Assembly: GCA_033064195.1 (NCBI GenBank) | Contig: JARBJD010000397.1 | Location: forward strand, 1-61,853 | Source of the DNA: Blattamonas nauphoetae | Taxonomy: Eukaryota; Preaxostyla; Oxymonadida | Direction: 5' to 3' | Length of the DNA: 61,853 bases | Shown: positions 11,928-22,625 of the stretch, piece by piece | How the letters are laid out: each line of letters starts with the position of its first letter | Position numbering within the stretch: position 1 is the stretch's first letter | Translations under genes and position numbers: made by a program | The notes under the pieces: generated by a model | The model's database searches: none | Seen by the model: only the letters and a program-made list of their open reading frames with translations | Told to the model about the DNA's origin: nothing

Positions 11928-12543
11928 ACCTCATCGGAAGCCATCACTCTGCACGAGCATGCATATCACCATCAGTACTCTGTCTCTTGTTTTTACGGTC
12001 TTGTTTTAAGATCTTGTTTTCATCACTTGAGAGAGTCACATCGAGACATTCTTTGTTGACAGATATCTGAGATGACTCCACATAAACTTGACTTCAATCG
12101 GTTCTGTGTGCTCAGATCTGTTTCTTTCCGCACTCTTCATGCCCCACGTCATCTTTCTTGGATTTGGAGGAGAAATTTTTGTTTCAATTTTGTGGCTTTC
12201 GGGTTTTTGTTTTCTCTTATCACGTTTCATGTGAATCACTCCCTCTGTTGTGAGAGATACTTCTGATTGAGTTCTGACAAGGCAGTATTTTACGCCATTA
12301 ATGCATTTTTTTCTGTTTCATGAGATCACCTCGTTGCATATCGCCACAACAATTTGTGTTCAAATCACATCGACGTTCTTGGATTTCAGAGACTGGATAG
12401 AGTTCTGACATTATTCATTTCATGAACAACACGTTATTTTTATGCCAATTTTAAAATATCAGCCAATTCCGGGTTGATACAATGGCACTTCGACACACTT
12501 TATCGGTTGTGGGTTGGATCAATTCGTGTCAACTACGAACCTG
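11928..12543. other. Intergenic stretch, nothing recognised
   Basis: This is T-rich sequence between the kinase-like gene and the next gene. The short open frames on both strands look like chance. It probably holds the 3' end of one gene and the promoter of the next, but I see no defined motif. Confidence 0.5.
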
Positions 12544-13587
12544 ATGTCTGATTTCCGAATGACGTTGCCTTCACATAATTCTCAGCTTAGTATCATATTC
12601 TTGTTCACATCTTCATTTTATTCTTCCATTACAGCCTCTGAACCATTCCTCTCTTGGGAAGCAACAACTCCACGAAGGACATTTGTTTACTCGTCTGTCT
12701 TCATCTCACTCGTCCGGATGATCAAGACCAACTTTCAATTTGATGAGATTCTTGAGGCAAAAGCGGTGGATTTCCTCAAACATTATCAAGAGGAAATCTT
12801 TGAAGCGAGTAAATCTACTCTTTTCTCCAACACTTTTGGATCCAATGATGACCCCGCATCTTCCTTTTTTGATTGCATTCTGGTATTTGTCACATGTTCA
12901 ATGCGATCCGTTGCAGAAATGGGTTTCGAAGTCCTCACTGAAGCTGTTTGTCATGCCATACAACAAAATGGAATTCGTCTGATTCGATTGAATATCATAC
13001 CTCGAATTCTGAACATTTTCCAACCATTCGCTCACACCCTCTCCTCTTGGATCGACAATCACACTCGACTCCTGTCCCTCATTCGCGCTTCTCTCCGACG
13101 CTTCTACAGTGTCCAAACACTCAACCATTCTGATGATTTAATGAAGATGATTGTCCGAGATATGATTTTTGATAAAGTTGCTGTCCCATCCTCCCAATAC
13201 CTCGATTTTCTCTCCCAGAACAGGTATTCAATCAACGATCAAAATGTTTTATCCGAATTCGTCTATTGTTACACTGCTTTCCTTGGTGTCAGCGTCTACC
13301 ATCAACAAGCAATGGATTTCGTTCTCTCTTCGAGAATTCCTCTGATTCTCTCAAATGCCACGTCTTTTCTCGAAACCGACACCTCTGTTGATGACTATCT
13401 GTTCTATGTGGGACTCACCCCAGATCCTTGGGATGACACACCGGCAGATATTCCACGTAGAAAACGACTGAAAAGAGAATTGAAGACAGAAGGCCTGTGT
13501 GACACAGTTGAACAATGTGTGCATGTGGGGGAAATTGAATACACTAAGAAATCGATTCATCAAAACACTGTACAATATTTTGGTTGA
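12544..13587 (+). CDS. Helical-repeat (ARM/HEAT-like) hypothetical protein, paralogue 1
   Basis: This belongs to a family with two more members at 18009-18980 and 19336-20387. The shared N-terminal signature is S-E-P-F-L-S-W, followed by VFISLVRMIKTNFQFDEILEAKA. The rest is Leu/Ile-rich helices resembling armadillo or HEAT repeats. A 45-nt intron (12590-12634, GTATCA...TTACAG) joins an N-terminal exon (ATG at 12544, or 12559) in frame to SEPFLSW. The paralogue at 20387 has an intron in the same place. Other landmarks are FDKVAVPSSQYLDFLSQNR in the middle and a C-terminal LKTEGLCDTVEQ that matches TLSEEGFCDFLHP and TLEQEGFRDGQEQ in the paralogues. I recall many such proteins in Blattamonas. 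Function is unknown and scaffolding is only a guess. Confidence 0.65.
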   Translation: MSDFRMTLPSHNSQLSIIFLFTSSFYSSITASEPFLSWEATTPRRTFVYSSVFISLVRMIKTNFQFDEILEAKAVDFLKHYQEEIFEASKSTLFSNTFGSNDDPASSFFDCILVFVTCSMRSVAEMGFEVLTEAVCHAIQQNGIRLIRLNIIPRILNIFQPFAHTLSSWIDNHTRLLSLIRASLRRFYSVQTLNHSDDLMKMIVRDMIFDKVAVPSSQYLDFLSQNRYSINDQNVLSEFVYCYTAFLGVSVYHQQAMDFVLSSRIPLILSNATSFLETDTSVDDYLFYVGLTPDPWDDTPADIPRRKRLKRELKTEGLCDTVEQCVHVGEIEYTKKSIHQNTVQYFG

Positions 13588-13928
13588 CAATCCTTTGGAA
13601 AACACCAAAGACTCCCAATCACTGTTCGCACCACCTCGTCCAAATCTATTCGTCGAGATGTCAAAAATCGTTATTATAACAGAGTGTCTCTGAAACATTG
13701 AGAAATGTTTTCTTCAGATTCCATGAATCCATGGTTTATGGGTCACTCTCAATGCAAGTTATCCATAGCTTTAATTGAGCCTTATCACTTGTTTTCTCCT
13801 GTTACACACACATTTCTCATTTTCATCCAACCTTCAACTCGTATTACATTCCAGAAAAGCAGTATTTTTCACTGGACTCTTCATCAAGCAAAATCGCGTT
13901 CTTAACAAATCACAAACGTCGTTAAGAG

Positions 13929-16900
13929 ATGTCATCAATATTAACGGACACATCTTATCTGAATTCTGTGGGATTCTCAAATCCATCTCCCAAAACAGCT
14001 CAGAATTCAACACAGACACATTCACCATCGAACCCCAAGCCTGAATCCACCGATACCAAACCCTCATCATCACCACCATCAATATTTCCACTTCTTACGT
14101 CTCACTATTTGCAGGATTTTGATGTGTCATTGTCGCCCCTGTCTCAAAACAGAAGGCTGACAAAACTCTCCGACCACGTTGACGAAACAATCAAAACTCG
14201 CCAACCTATTCCTTGGAACGTCTCACTTTTCCTTTTTTTGAGGATTTTATTCGTCTTTTTCTCGGTTTAGACGTTGATGAACTGGTTTGTGGAAGGAGTG
14301 ATTGGATTGGATTCTCGATTGAAACTCCATCCTTACCATTTTCCTCTTACAGAGGATGATGTTATGATTGATGATACCGGAACAATTCGGATCAGTTTGT
14401 GTCCTTTCTTCTCCTTCATTGTAGTGTTTCTCGAACGTCTCAGATCCATCACAACTTTCTCCTCCCTCACCGCTCATCCCTGTCACTCAAATCTTCTCTG
14501 TTGATTTACTTGTTATTGTGAGCGTTTTTTTGATATTTATCGAGCTCTTCATCAAAACTTCCTCCTTATCGCACCTCAACAGGAATGGACTCGAGAACAC
14601 ACTAAAAATGTTGTAATGTCGCTTTTCAACTCTTTTATCCAATCTGGAGATATCACTCCGACAATTCCTCTTGATCAGCTCTCTATTCTTGTTGATAATA
14701 CCATCACATTGGACGTGTTTCTGTCGAATTTTGAATGGACGTTACCAGACGAAGGTTGGACATTCTTCTGCCGGATTCTGGCTGATGTTGATTCATCATG
14801 TGATCAACGGGGACCGTCAGCCATTTTTGACAAAAACGGAGGTCCCTCTGAACGCTCAAAAAGGATGATGAAAACAGATCCACATAGCTGTCACACCCCA
14901 TCATCTCTCGCTGAAATGAAGGCAAAAGCAAGATTCTTCGAGATTCTGGTGGAGATCTTGGATAACCTTGCTCAAAACGCGGTATCTCCCGTTGCTTCTT
15001 TTCCCCATCATCATTTCGCAGACAGATATTTCCGTTCTCCGAGACTCAGCTTTCAAAGAGACACTGGTTCGACTCCAATCGAAATATCAAACACGAATCC
15101 TTCCCAAATCCGACCCTTTGCACTCAGACCCGTCTTCACAAGATAAGGCTCTGCCATCCACAACCAGGGATGATCAAATCAACCCACAGTTCAAACAAAC
15201 TCCGGATGACGAGTCAATCGAAACGCAGGAGGTCAGATCAGGGTTTCAATCACTCCATCCATCCACTCGGAGATCAGTCCAGTCTGACGATTCACATTCA
15301 ACTTCTGTCAACTCGGACCAATCCACCTCTGCCTCCATCACACTCCAGACAGAACTTCCTCCCTCTGAAGACACAGACCCTCTCTCGATCGAGTCAGCGA
15401 GCATCGTCACCCACTCCCTGTTCTCTCGTCTCCACTCTGCGACAGAAAGCAACGAAGCCATGGCGATTCTGAAGCTTCTCCACTCTCTCATCGTCGCCCC
15501 GCCAATCGACCGCCCAGTCACCGACCACATCATTCCACCAGAGAGGTTCAACAGACGTCCCTTAATGCCAGATAAAACCTTCGATGTGAATGAACGATTC
15601 TCTGTGTCGATCTTCGACGAGAATGACGAAAATCTGTTCAAATCACTCATTCGTTTATTTCATGTATGTCAAATGGTCCCGCCAGATCAATGCATTGAGG
15701 ACATTCCTTCTTTTTTGGACATGCTCATCTCATCACTGACGTCCAACATTTCCGAAATCACCAGAGTCACATCAGTTATTCTCATCAAAATCCTTCAAGA
15801 AGAAAAGTACTACCACAACTTTCTCCAGAAACACTGGAATGACCTCAGAACAGCCTATCGAGATGGATCTCGTGGAACTCGACAGACTCTGGTGTGTGTG
15901 ATCGCGATGTGGCTGAACAACACACATGGCATGCAATCCACTCATCCCAATATGCTCCAGTCAATCGATTTGGATGAGGTTGTTTCAGCCGACATAGGAC
16001 CATTCGAATCGATTATCCCGATAATCTCGTTTCTTAACATTCTCATCTCCCACTACTCGAAATTCTACACACACAAGTATATCAAATCTCTTCTCCTGTC
16101 CTTTGAAGCGAAACAGCATGCTTCAGCCAGAATATGGAAAGAGTTGAACGACGGAACGGTGGGTCACGATGACGAATTCATACAGACACTCGTCATTTTC
16201 TGTCTCAATCAGTCACTTCTCTTTAGTCTGCCACTCCAGCCAGCTGTCTTTGATTACATCCTGCACTTCACAGACCTCCACAGTGCGTTCATCGAAACCA
16301 ACATCCATCCATCATTCCTCCTCAGCCACTCATCGATGTCTCTCCGTCCGCTGAATCAACAGGCAGTCCTCATTCAACTTCTTTTTGAGAGAACTCTTCG
16401 CTCTGATCCAAGCGTCTTCTTCAGTGTTGATTGTTCGAGAAACAAAGATCAGTTCTCTGAACATCTCCAAACACCCTTCGTTGGTCTTCATTCACTCTTT
16501 GTTAGAGGGTTTCATCCACAACCATTCCATGTGAATCCACAATCTCTCATGCTCTCAATCCATCATTTTCTCGCTGATTCTGGTGATTTTCTGTCGGATC
16601 AATTTCATCTCTTTGCTCTCTTTCCTCCTCCACCTGTCCTTCAATTCTTCTCAACCTCAATTGTCCAATCACCGCCTGATGAAATCATCCCATCTCTCAT
16701 GTGGGAGTTCTTGTTCCCATTCCTGGCAACATGTGGACCATTTGGCGAATGCCGCACACTCTCGTCACTCGTCAGCTGTCTCATCAACTCTCTTTCCGTA
16801 CACGAACTTGAGCAAAACATCCAACTGCTTATCGACACTATCATCGGACTTCATTGGTTCAGCCTTCCCCTTTCGTTCAGTTCCCCATTCCTCCTCCTCC

Positions 16901-17459
16901 CACACCATCATCTTCGCCTACCAGACATCACCCCAACAATCAACCCATGGACCATCCCATCGGGATGGGGGGATGAATTAATTCTCATTTCCACAGACAC
17001 CACAACCACTTTGAAAGATCAGGTTATCCATGTTTCTAGACTGGCTTTCACGTTGGGGTTGCGCTATCCCGTTCTCAAGGTCTCTTGTATGATATCGCTT
17101 GATTTTCATTCCTCTTTGCAGCTGCCTCTGGCTACTCTCGCTGTGGATTGACAACACGTTTGTGTCGTCTGCTGATGTTTGTTTCGTTCGTTTCTGATCT
17201 CTCCAGATCTCCGATTCCGTCTGTCGTGTCACTCGTCCTCGCATTTCTCACCAGACTTGTTCATTTGAGTGATGAAGAAGGGAAAATGGTGATGATTCAG
17301 TTGGGAGTGATTGATTGTGTCGTCGTGGCTGTCTCTCAGTCTTCGTTTTTGGAGGACTACGAAAATGGGATTGCCCTGATTGGTGATCTTCTCCGAACTG
17401 TTCGTCAAGATGAGCAGAGTCGACGAATGATCGCCTTTGACTTCGTTCACATCCTCTGA
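13929..17459 (+). CDS. Multi-exon helical hypothetical protein
   Basis: The likely exons are 13929-14219, 14271 to before 14504 (donor not resolved), 14583-14981, 15022-17086 and 17122-17459. Three introns are well supported by frame. They are 14220-14270 (51 nt, ...GTTTAG), 14982-15021 (40 nt, GTATCT...CGCAG), joining NLAQNA to TDISVLRDSAF, and 17087-17121 (35 nt, GTATGA...TGCAG), joining VLKVS to SASGYSRCGLTTRL. The N-terminus is Ser/Pro/Thr-rich. The large exon carries a low-complexity acidic/Ser stretch and then long Leu/Ile-rich helices (for example EITRVTSVILIKILQEEKYY) suggesting ARM/HEAT-type repeats. No catalytic motif was seen. I do not recognise the family. It may be a larger relative of the short helical proteins around it. 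Confidence 0.55.
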
Positions 17460-17878
17460 TCTCTGCTCCTCACTTTCACAGCGTACAAGAGGATGACGAG
17501 GTTGTTGTGGACGCAGTGCGGGTCGATGATTTTACCCCAATGGAATAAAAGCAGCTCAAATCCAATCACATTCGATCATGAAGGAGACAGCGCAACAGAA
17601 AGGAATGATCAACCACTTCGAACGAACATTGAACAGATCTTTTTGAGAATGTCCGAATTGATACTAACACAAGTGATTAGGTAGAGATTGATGAAGAGAT
17701 GACGAACAAATGAATTGGCTTCTTCCGAGATGAAAAATATCACCCCATTCTCACATTTGGAGATCTCACCCAATGAAACCAGATTTCTAATCAATGATCA
17801 CCACCAACACAAAACTCGAGATGAGAAATGCAGTATTAACAACAAAATGAAAGCCTGTTCCATCTCAACGAAAAAAAG
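17460..17878. other. Intergenic stretch, nothing recognised
   Basis: This lies between the end of the multi-exon gene and the tRNA. The first bases (TCTGCTCC...TTTCACAG) could be one more intron of the preceding gene, which would extend it, but I cannot confirm this. Otherwise there is no supported feature. Confidence 0.35.
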
Positions 17879-17949
17879 TGCTCCTGCATGGAATCGAACC
17901 ATGTTCTAGAACTTAAAGGGTTCCAATGTTGCCATTACACCACAGGAGC
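17879..17949 (-). tRNA. tRNA-like gene, apparent anticodon TTT (Lys?)
   Basis: The minus strand folds into a complete cloverleaf. The acceptor GCTCCTG pairs with CAGGAGC, the D stem GTGT with ACAT, the anticodon stem GGAAC with GTTCT, and the T stem CATGG with CCATG around TTCGATT. The discriminator is A and the length is 71 nt. The anticodon loop is CCTTTAA, so positions 34-36 read TTT (Lys). Position 33 is C instead of the near-universal U, and the D-arm sequence (TGGTGTAATGG) is more like a Gln tRNA, so the identity is uncertain. No CCA is encoded, as usual for eukaryotes. Confidence 0.75.
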
Positions 17950-18008
17950 GTGACCCAAACTGAAGCAAAGTCAACCCATCTTGGCAGATTCACTCAGCCT
18001 CCTCTTCA

Positions 18009-18980
18009 TCAGATTGTGAGGCACACCGTGAGACGCTGAACTGCAGCCGAATCGGAACTCCGGATCAGAAAGGGATGAAGGAAATCACAGAATCCTTCCT
18101 CAGAAAGTGTTCGCGTGACTTGTTTGGATCTTTCGATGGTCTTTCGGTCCTTCTGTCCGGCATTGTGGAAAGCGCTGAAGATTGTTGAGAGTGCTTCAGA
18201 GATGATGAACCGATCTTCGACAATATCGAAAAGGCTGATCAAAACATGCGAAATCGGCAATTTGGAAACTGTCAAATGGGTCTTGTCCTCAAACAACGCA
18301 ATATCGATCAAGGTCGCCAAGAACTCCATATAATCATCTGAATACTCTGAAAAGGTAAAAAATGACCGATTCCGGCAAATAAAATCAAGATAGGCGACAG
18401 ATGGCGCGATACCTTCATCATAGACAGTCTCCCGGAAGTCTTCCATTTCGTCATCTGTAACAGTCTCCCGTGAAAAGAGAGAAGAATAACTGGCAATTCG
18501 AAAGCACGCAGTCAGCAATTGGAGGACATTGTCATGAAGATCCTCAGAGGATGAGAGGGGAATGAGATGTGGTGTCACGACATCCACGATTCGTGAGATG
18601 ACTCTGTAATGCGCCATCATCGCGTACCGAAGAGAACGAGAAGCCAGACATGCGAGATGTGTGAGGAGGGACAGTGTGGCTTGGACAATTCCTTCATTTG
18701 GAGAGGAGAGAAGCACGAAACAATTGTCGATGAATGGTTCAGATGAATAATCCGCTGATGGTGTAAGTTGCTGCATGATGACGTACACCTCAGATCTCGT
18801 GGCACATGTAGGCGTCACAAAGTGGATGAATGACCTTGCCTTCTCTTCGAGTGATGAATCAAAATGAACACCCGCCTTGACCATGTTCACAAGAGAGAGA
18901 AAGATCTCAGATGGATCATCCAGTTCTTCGGACGAATCATCATCCCATTCAAGAAAATGGTTTTCAGATTCGTTCGACAT
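18009..18980 (-). CDS. Helical-repeat hypothetical protein, paralogue 2
   Basis: This is a paralogue of the genes at 12544 and 19336. It opens MSNESENHFLEWDDDSSEEL, with F-L-E-W in the place of the family's P-F-L-x-W motif. It then has IFLSLVNMVKAGVHFDSSLEEKA, a middle block GIAPSVAYLDFICRNRSFF matching the family's VPSxxYLxFLSxNR, and a C-terminal TLSEEGFCDFLHP. The ATG at 18980 fits the family start best. An acidic run (DDDSSEELDD) follows the motif. No intron is needed. It is all helical, function unknown, and lies in tandem with the next paralogue on the same strand. Confidence 0.7.
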   Translation of the reverse strand: MSNESENHFLEWDDDSSEELDDPSEIFLSLVNMVKAGVHFDSSLEEKARSFIHFVTPTCATRSEVYVIMQQLTPSADYSSEPFIDNCFVLLSSPNEGIVQATLSLLTHLACLASRSLRYAMMAHYRVISRIVDVVTPHLIPLSSSEDLHDNVLQLLTACFRIASYSSLFSRETVTDDEMEDFRETVYDEGIAPSVAYLDFICRNRSFFTFSEYSDDYMEFLATLIDIALFEDKTHLTVSKLPISHVLISLFDIVEDRFIISEALSTIFSAFHNAGQKDRKTIERSKQVTRTLSEEGFCDFLHPFLIRSSDSAAVQRLTVCLTI

Positions 18981-19335
18981 TCTTTTGATTGATTTGATCA
19001 ACCCTTAAAGATCAGTGAGATGAAACAAAAACGTGAACCCTCATTCAAATGAAACGGAAGAAGGAAGTATCAACATATATCAAAAAATCTTCTGGCCCAC
19101 TACATCCCCCATTCACTCAAAATAGAAATCAGAGCGCTTTCTCCCCTGGTTTATGAAAGGACACCTGCCATCGTGATCGCTGGCGATTGAGGGCCTTCGA
19201 TCCTGTCAATGTCAAATGCACCACCTTGAAAGCTTGAATAGCAATGAAGAAGCACTGAGGTGGGCAGGGAAGTCGCGTGAGTCCAGGCGAATTAGGTTCA
19301 GCTCAGTGGAGCATCCAAGCGTACGTATAAATCTT

Positions 19336-20387
19336 CTATTTAGGCGGACTGTAGTTTATTCCGAGAAAATGAAGAATTCTTGTCGAAAACATCGGGATCA
19401 AGTTTCTAGGTGTCACTGAATTGTCATGATACAGGGTTTGTTCCTGTCCATCTCTGAATCCTTCCTGTTCCAATGTCTGCAATAATATTCTCCCTCTGCG
19501 CCAAGTTTCGGCTTCATCGTGGTTCCATTTGTGAATTTTGAACGACATGAATCGGATGACGTACAGGTGCATGCCATCCATCTCAATTTCTGAGAGAAGT
19601 GATTGATAGACCATCGGGATGTGAGAAGAGCAAATAAAATTCAGTGTTGGTTGGTGGAAGACACTCACTTCAAAGATTGAGGACAGTAATCGCAAGGTTT
19701 CGTGGGATTCGTCAATCCACGACAAGATTTGGCGATTGCGACTGATCTGGACGAGTGATGGTTCCATTGGGATCAACACTTCATGCAGCACCAGATCTCG
19801 GATTGATAGAGGATCAGTGCCAGAATCGGTGGGGAATGAGGTGACAGCGTTTGGGGAGGCGAGCCAGACGCAACTATCAAAAATGATGATGATATCGTAA
19901 AGGACCCAATTATCATCAATCACTGATAGATCCTGCAATAAAGGGGTTGAGAGGATTCTGGGAATGAGTTTGGAGGAAACAAAGGTAATGATGCTCAAAT
20001 GTCGCACTTTGAAATATGATCCAAGGATGGACAGGACTGTGTTCACGGTTGATTGGTCAGGCAACGACAAGAGAAGAATGATTGAATCCACGAAGACTGG
20101 GATGGGGTTTGGTGAGTGGTGTCCAATTGACTTTAACAAATCATTGACGCTGATTGAAGATATGTACATATTCTGGTTGACGGAACTCATGAACGTTGAA
20201 GTTTTCGTCAAAAGTTCCTTATCAAATTGGATGTTGTCTCTGACCATTGAAGCAAGAGAAATGAAGACTTGAGCAACTGAATCGGCTGTGAGTGGATCAT
20301 CTGGATTCCAGTTCATGAACGGAGAGGATTCTGGATTAATCAGTTTATGATGAGGAGGAAAAGACAGATACCTTCTGAAGATATCAT
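19336..20387 (-). CDS. Helical-repeat hypothetical protein, paralogue 3
   Basis: A 41-nt intron (20371 down to 20331, GTATCT...ATCCAG) joins a tiny first exon (20387-20372, encoding MISSE) to ESSPFMNWNPDDPLTADS, restoring the family's S-S-P-F-(L/M)-N-W start. Further landmarks are VFISLASMVRDNIQFDKELL, LIPMEPSLVQISRNRQIL and TLEQEGFRDGQEQ, each matching the paralogues. The ORF ends with a TAG stop and uses TAA/TAG normally, which argues against a reassigned code here. It is predicted to be a soluble, helical-repeat protein of unknown function. Confidence 0.7.
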
Positions 20388-20399
20388 TTTGGATTTAAC

Positions 20400-22250
20400 A
20401 AGTTTTCTATTATGGGGATCGTACAAGATCGAACTCGACAAGTGTTGAATCGGTGTGTTGGACGGTTGATTCATTGAGAATGTTTGATTGGAGAAGTTCT
20501 GCGAGGCGTTCTGTTTCTGTGGGTCGTTTTGGCAATTCAGAGTGATGATCTCTGAATTAAGTGACGAAATCTGATGGATGACTGCGTGTGGAGTGTCCTT
20601 GTCTGAAGTGTGTTGATGCTGGATTTCATTGCATTTGGTTTGGCAGCTGGAAATTGCCTGCATTTCCGAACTTCTTCCAAAATAGTCGCATCGTCCCGAA
20701 GAGTATTGATTTCAACAGTCCTCTCTCGCTCGTGCCCTTTCATACCACTTTGGAGTCTCTCCTCTTCAACTCCCTCGTTCTCAGCGATCATCGCGAGACC
20801 CTTCCTCTTCCCCCCAAACCCCTTTCCGCTCAGCTCCAAAAGCAGAATCTTCTACACCGCTTCCTTCTCTCGCAACGAACGTTGCATCGTAGTGATTGTG
20901 TCTTCTTGGCGAGTCGGATTGAGTAGGGTGTCTTTGGGTGGTGGATCAGGATTGTTTGGGGAGAGGAACGAGGATTGTCCAGCAAGCTTCTTGTTTTCTG
21001 TTTTGACCCGTTTCCAGTTTTAAACAACCTCGTCCTAACAACCACTTTGTGCTGCTCTGATTGCTCGCTTGGTTGGTGTTCGCAGTCTCGCTCTGGATCC
21101 TATCCCGCATCGCTACGGCGAGAAAGTCTGTCTCGTGCTGTTTGTGCAGCAGCAATCGTCGAAGTTGGGGGAAGCCGTGAAAGAGACCTTTGTTGGTGAC
21201 CGCATCGGGTTGAGAATGAGGAGGGCTCGGGACGACGGTGTTGTGGAGGTTCAGCAGGTGACTGTGATCCGTTTGAAGGCTGGAGAGAGTTGGAGAGAGT
21301 TTCTGGGCAGATGTCTCTGCTCTTCGCCTCCTTTCGTTGTCTTTCTCTACCTCTGTTTCCAGTTGAAGCATTTCCTTCTCTTTCTTCAATCTCGCCTTCA
21401 CATCCTGCCGTTGAGCCTTCTCCCTCTATTCTCTGTAGTCGAAGTGATCATCACCCACACTCTCCCCATCTGCCCCAAACTTCGTCAGTTCCAGTCAAAT
21501 TTCCGTATTGCCATGTCTGTCATCTGTTTGTCTTTTCCGACATCCGTCTTTGCGTTGTGTCTCGCTTCTGCTTTTTTAAACTCATGCTCTGATCTGAGAA
21601 GATACTTTTGGACGATTTTGGCAAGTTTGGAGTGGAGGTCGACGGAGAGTGCGTGGAGGGCACGTGACGTGGTCTGTCCTGGTCCGTACTGTCCAGAAAA
21701 GGAAGTGTGAGGCTGCGAATTGAAGTGATCCTGCTCGTGTTTGTCCAGTTCCTGTTGCTGAGATCTTGCCTTCTTCATCTCCCTCTCCACCCCCTCCTCC
21801 GAACTGTCGCTGTCTGAGGCGGCATTGTCTGGCGTGAGCATGCTCAGTTCAACCATCAGACGCTCCTTCGCCCCTTCCATCTCTTTCTGCTTGTTCAGTT
21901 CTATAAGCTCTGCTTTTCTCCACTTTTGAACTGTTTTCGATTCGAGCTCGAGCGATTTCGGTTTGTCTGTTTCGGATACAAATATCATCGAAGAAGATCT
22001 GCTCTTCTTCCGAGTGACGAGGTGGAGGATGTGGGATGGAAATGTTCACAGAGGAAGGATGATCGTGCCTGGACTGACTGGAGTGTGTGACTGTCTTCCA
22101 TTTCCTCTTCTTCTTCCGCGTTGGTGGAGGAGTTAGAGGATGCGAGGTGCGAGGGATCGGTTTTTGTGTGTGAAGTGGAGGTGACAGTGATGATGTGGAG
22201 GGCCCTGCTGGATGGGAGTTGATAGCGATTGTGTTCGGAGGTGGTTGTGG
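20400..22250 (-). CDS. Coiled-coil protein gene, multi-exon, incompletely resolved
   Basis: The best coding piece is 21988-21485. It is rich in Lys/Glu heptad-like sequence (LELESKTVQKWRKAELIEL), has an acidic patch (NAASDSDSSEEGVEREMKKA) and then helical segments. After a probable intron whose acceptor is near 21382 (CGGCAG), the frame resumes as DVKARLKKEKEMLQLETEVEK, with more coiled coil to about 20946. Further pieces (ERTVEINTLRDDATILEEV, about 20800-20660) suggest it runs on to about 20400. Upstream (about 22250-22000) is a Pro/Ser-rich stretch. Exon borders are not fixed and the 5' end may be affected by the transposon nest. Family unknown. Confidence 0.4.
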
Positions 22251-22295
22251 GATGGGTTAGAGAAGAGGTCGTAAGGTGATCGGAGAGGTAGATGT

Positions 22296-22446
22296 GTGTC
22301 GAGTAGGCTCAGGAAAATGGTGAGGCAGCGTGGAAGGGGGTTCTGTGGGGACTATCCAATGTGGAGGGCTGTCATCGGTGCGATGTCTCCTCGTTCCGCC
22401 CATCCTTCCACAGTCGCTGGGAACGGGAGGGAGGATGCTGTCTGGC
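22296..22446 (+). other. Open frame flanking the transposon nest (left side)
   Basis: This frame (GDYPMWRAVIGAMSPRSAHP) is open up to the insertion at 22447. If the nest and one copy of the 9-bp duplication are removed, it stays in phase with the frame at 29931-30088 on the far side. The minus strand is also open across the same join, so which strand codes is undecided. I do not recognise the product. Confidence 0.3.
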
Positions 22447-22625
22447 GGGTAAGTATAGAGACAGATCTGATTTTGTATACACACAGATCTGTCCGTCGGT
22501 ATAGGCACAGATCTGAAGGATACACACAGATCTGTCTATATGTTCATAATTTTCGACTATATCACACATTTTTTCTCTGATTTATCTTCGAAACAAATTG
22601 TATGTCCCTCTACCCCCTTTAAAAC

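Noticed and set aside
19336-20387. Reassigned genetic code (TAA/TAG as Gln), as reported for some oxymonads
   Set aside because: The genes here end cleanly at TAA, TAG and TGA in family-consistent places, and no in-frame TAA/TAG is needed inside the intact genes.
20588-21710. Plus-strand open frames of 100-213 codons
   Set aside because: They are antisense to the more convincing coiled-coil coding sequence on the minus strand and show no domain features.
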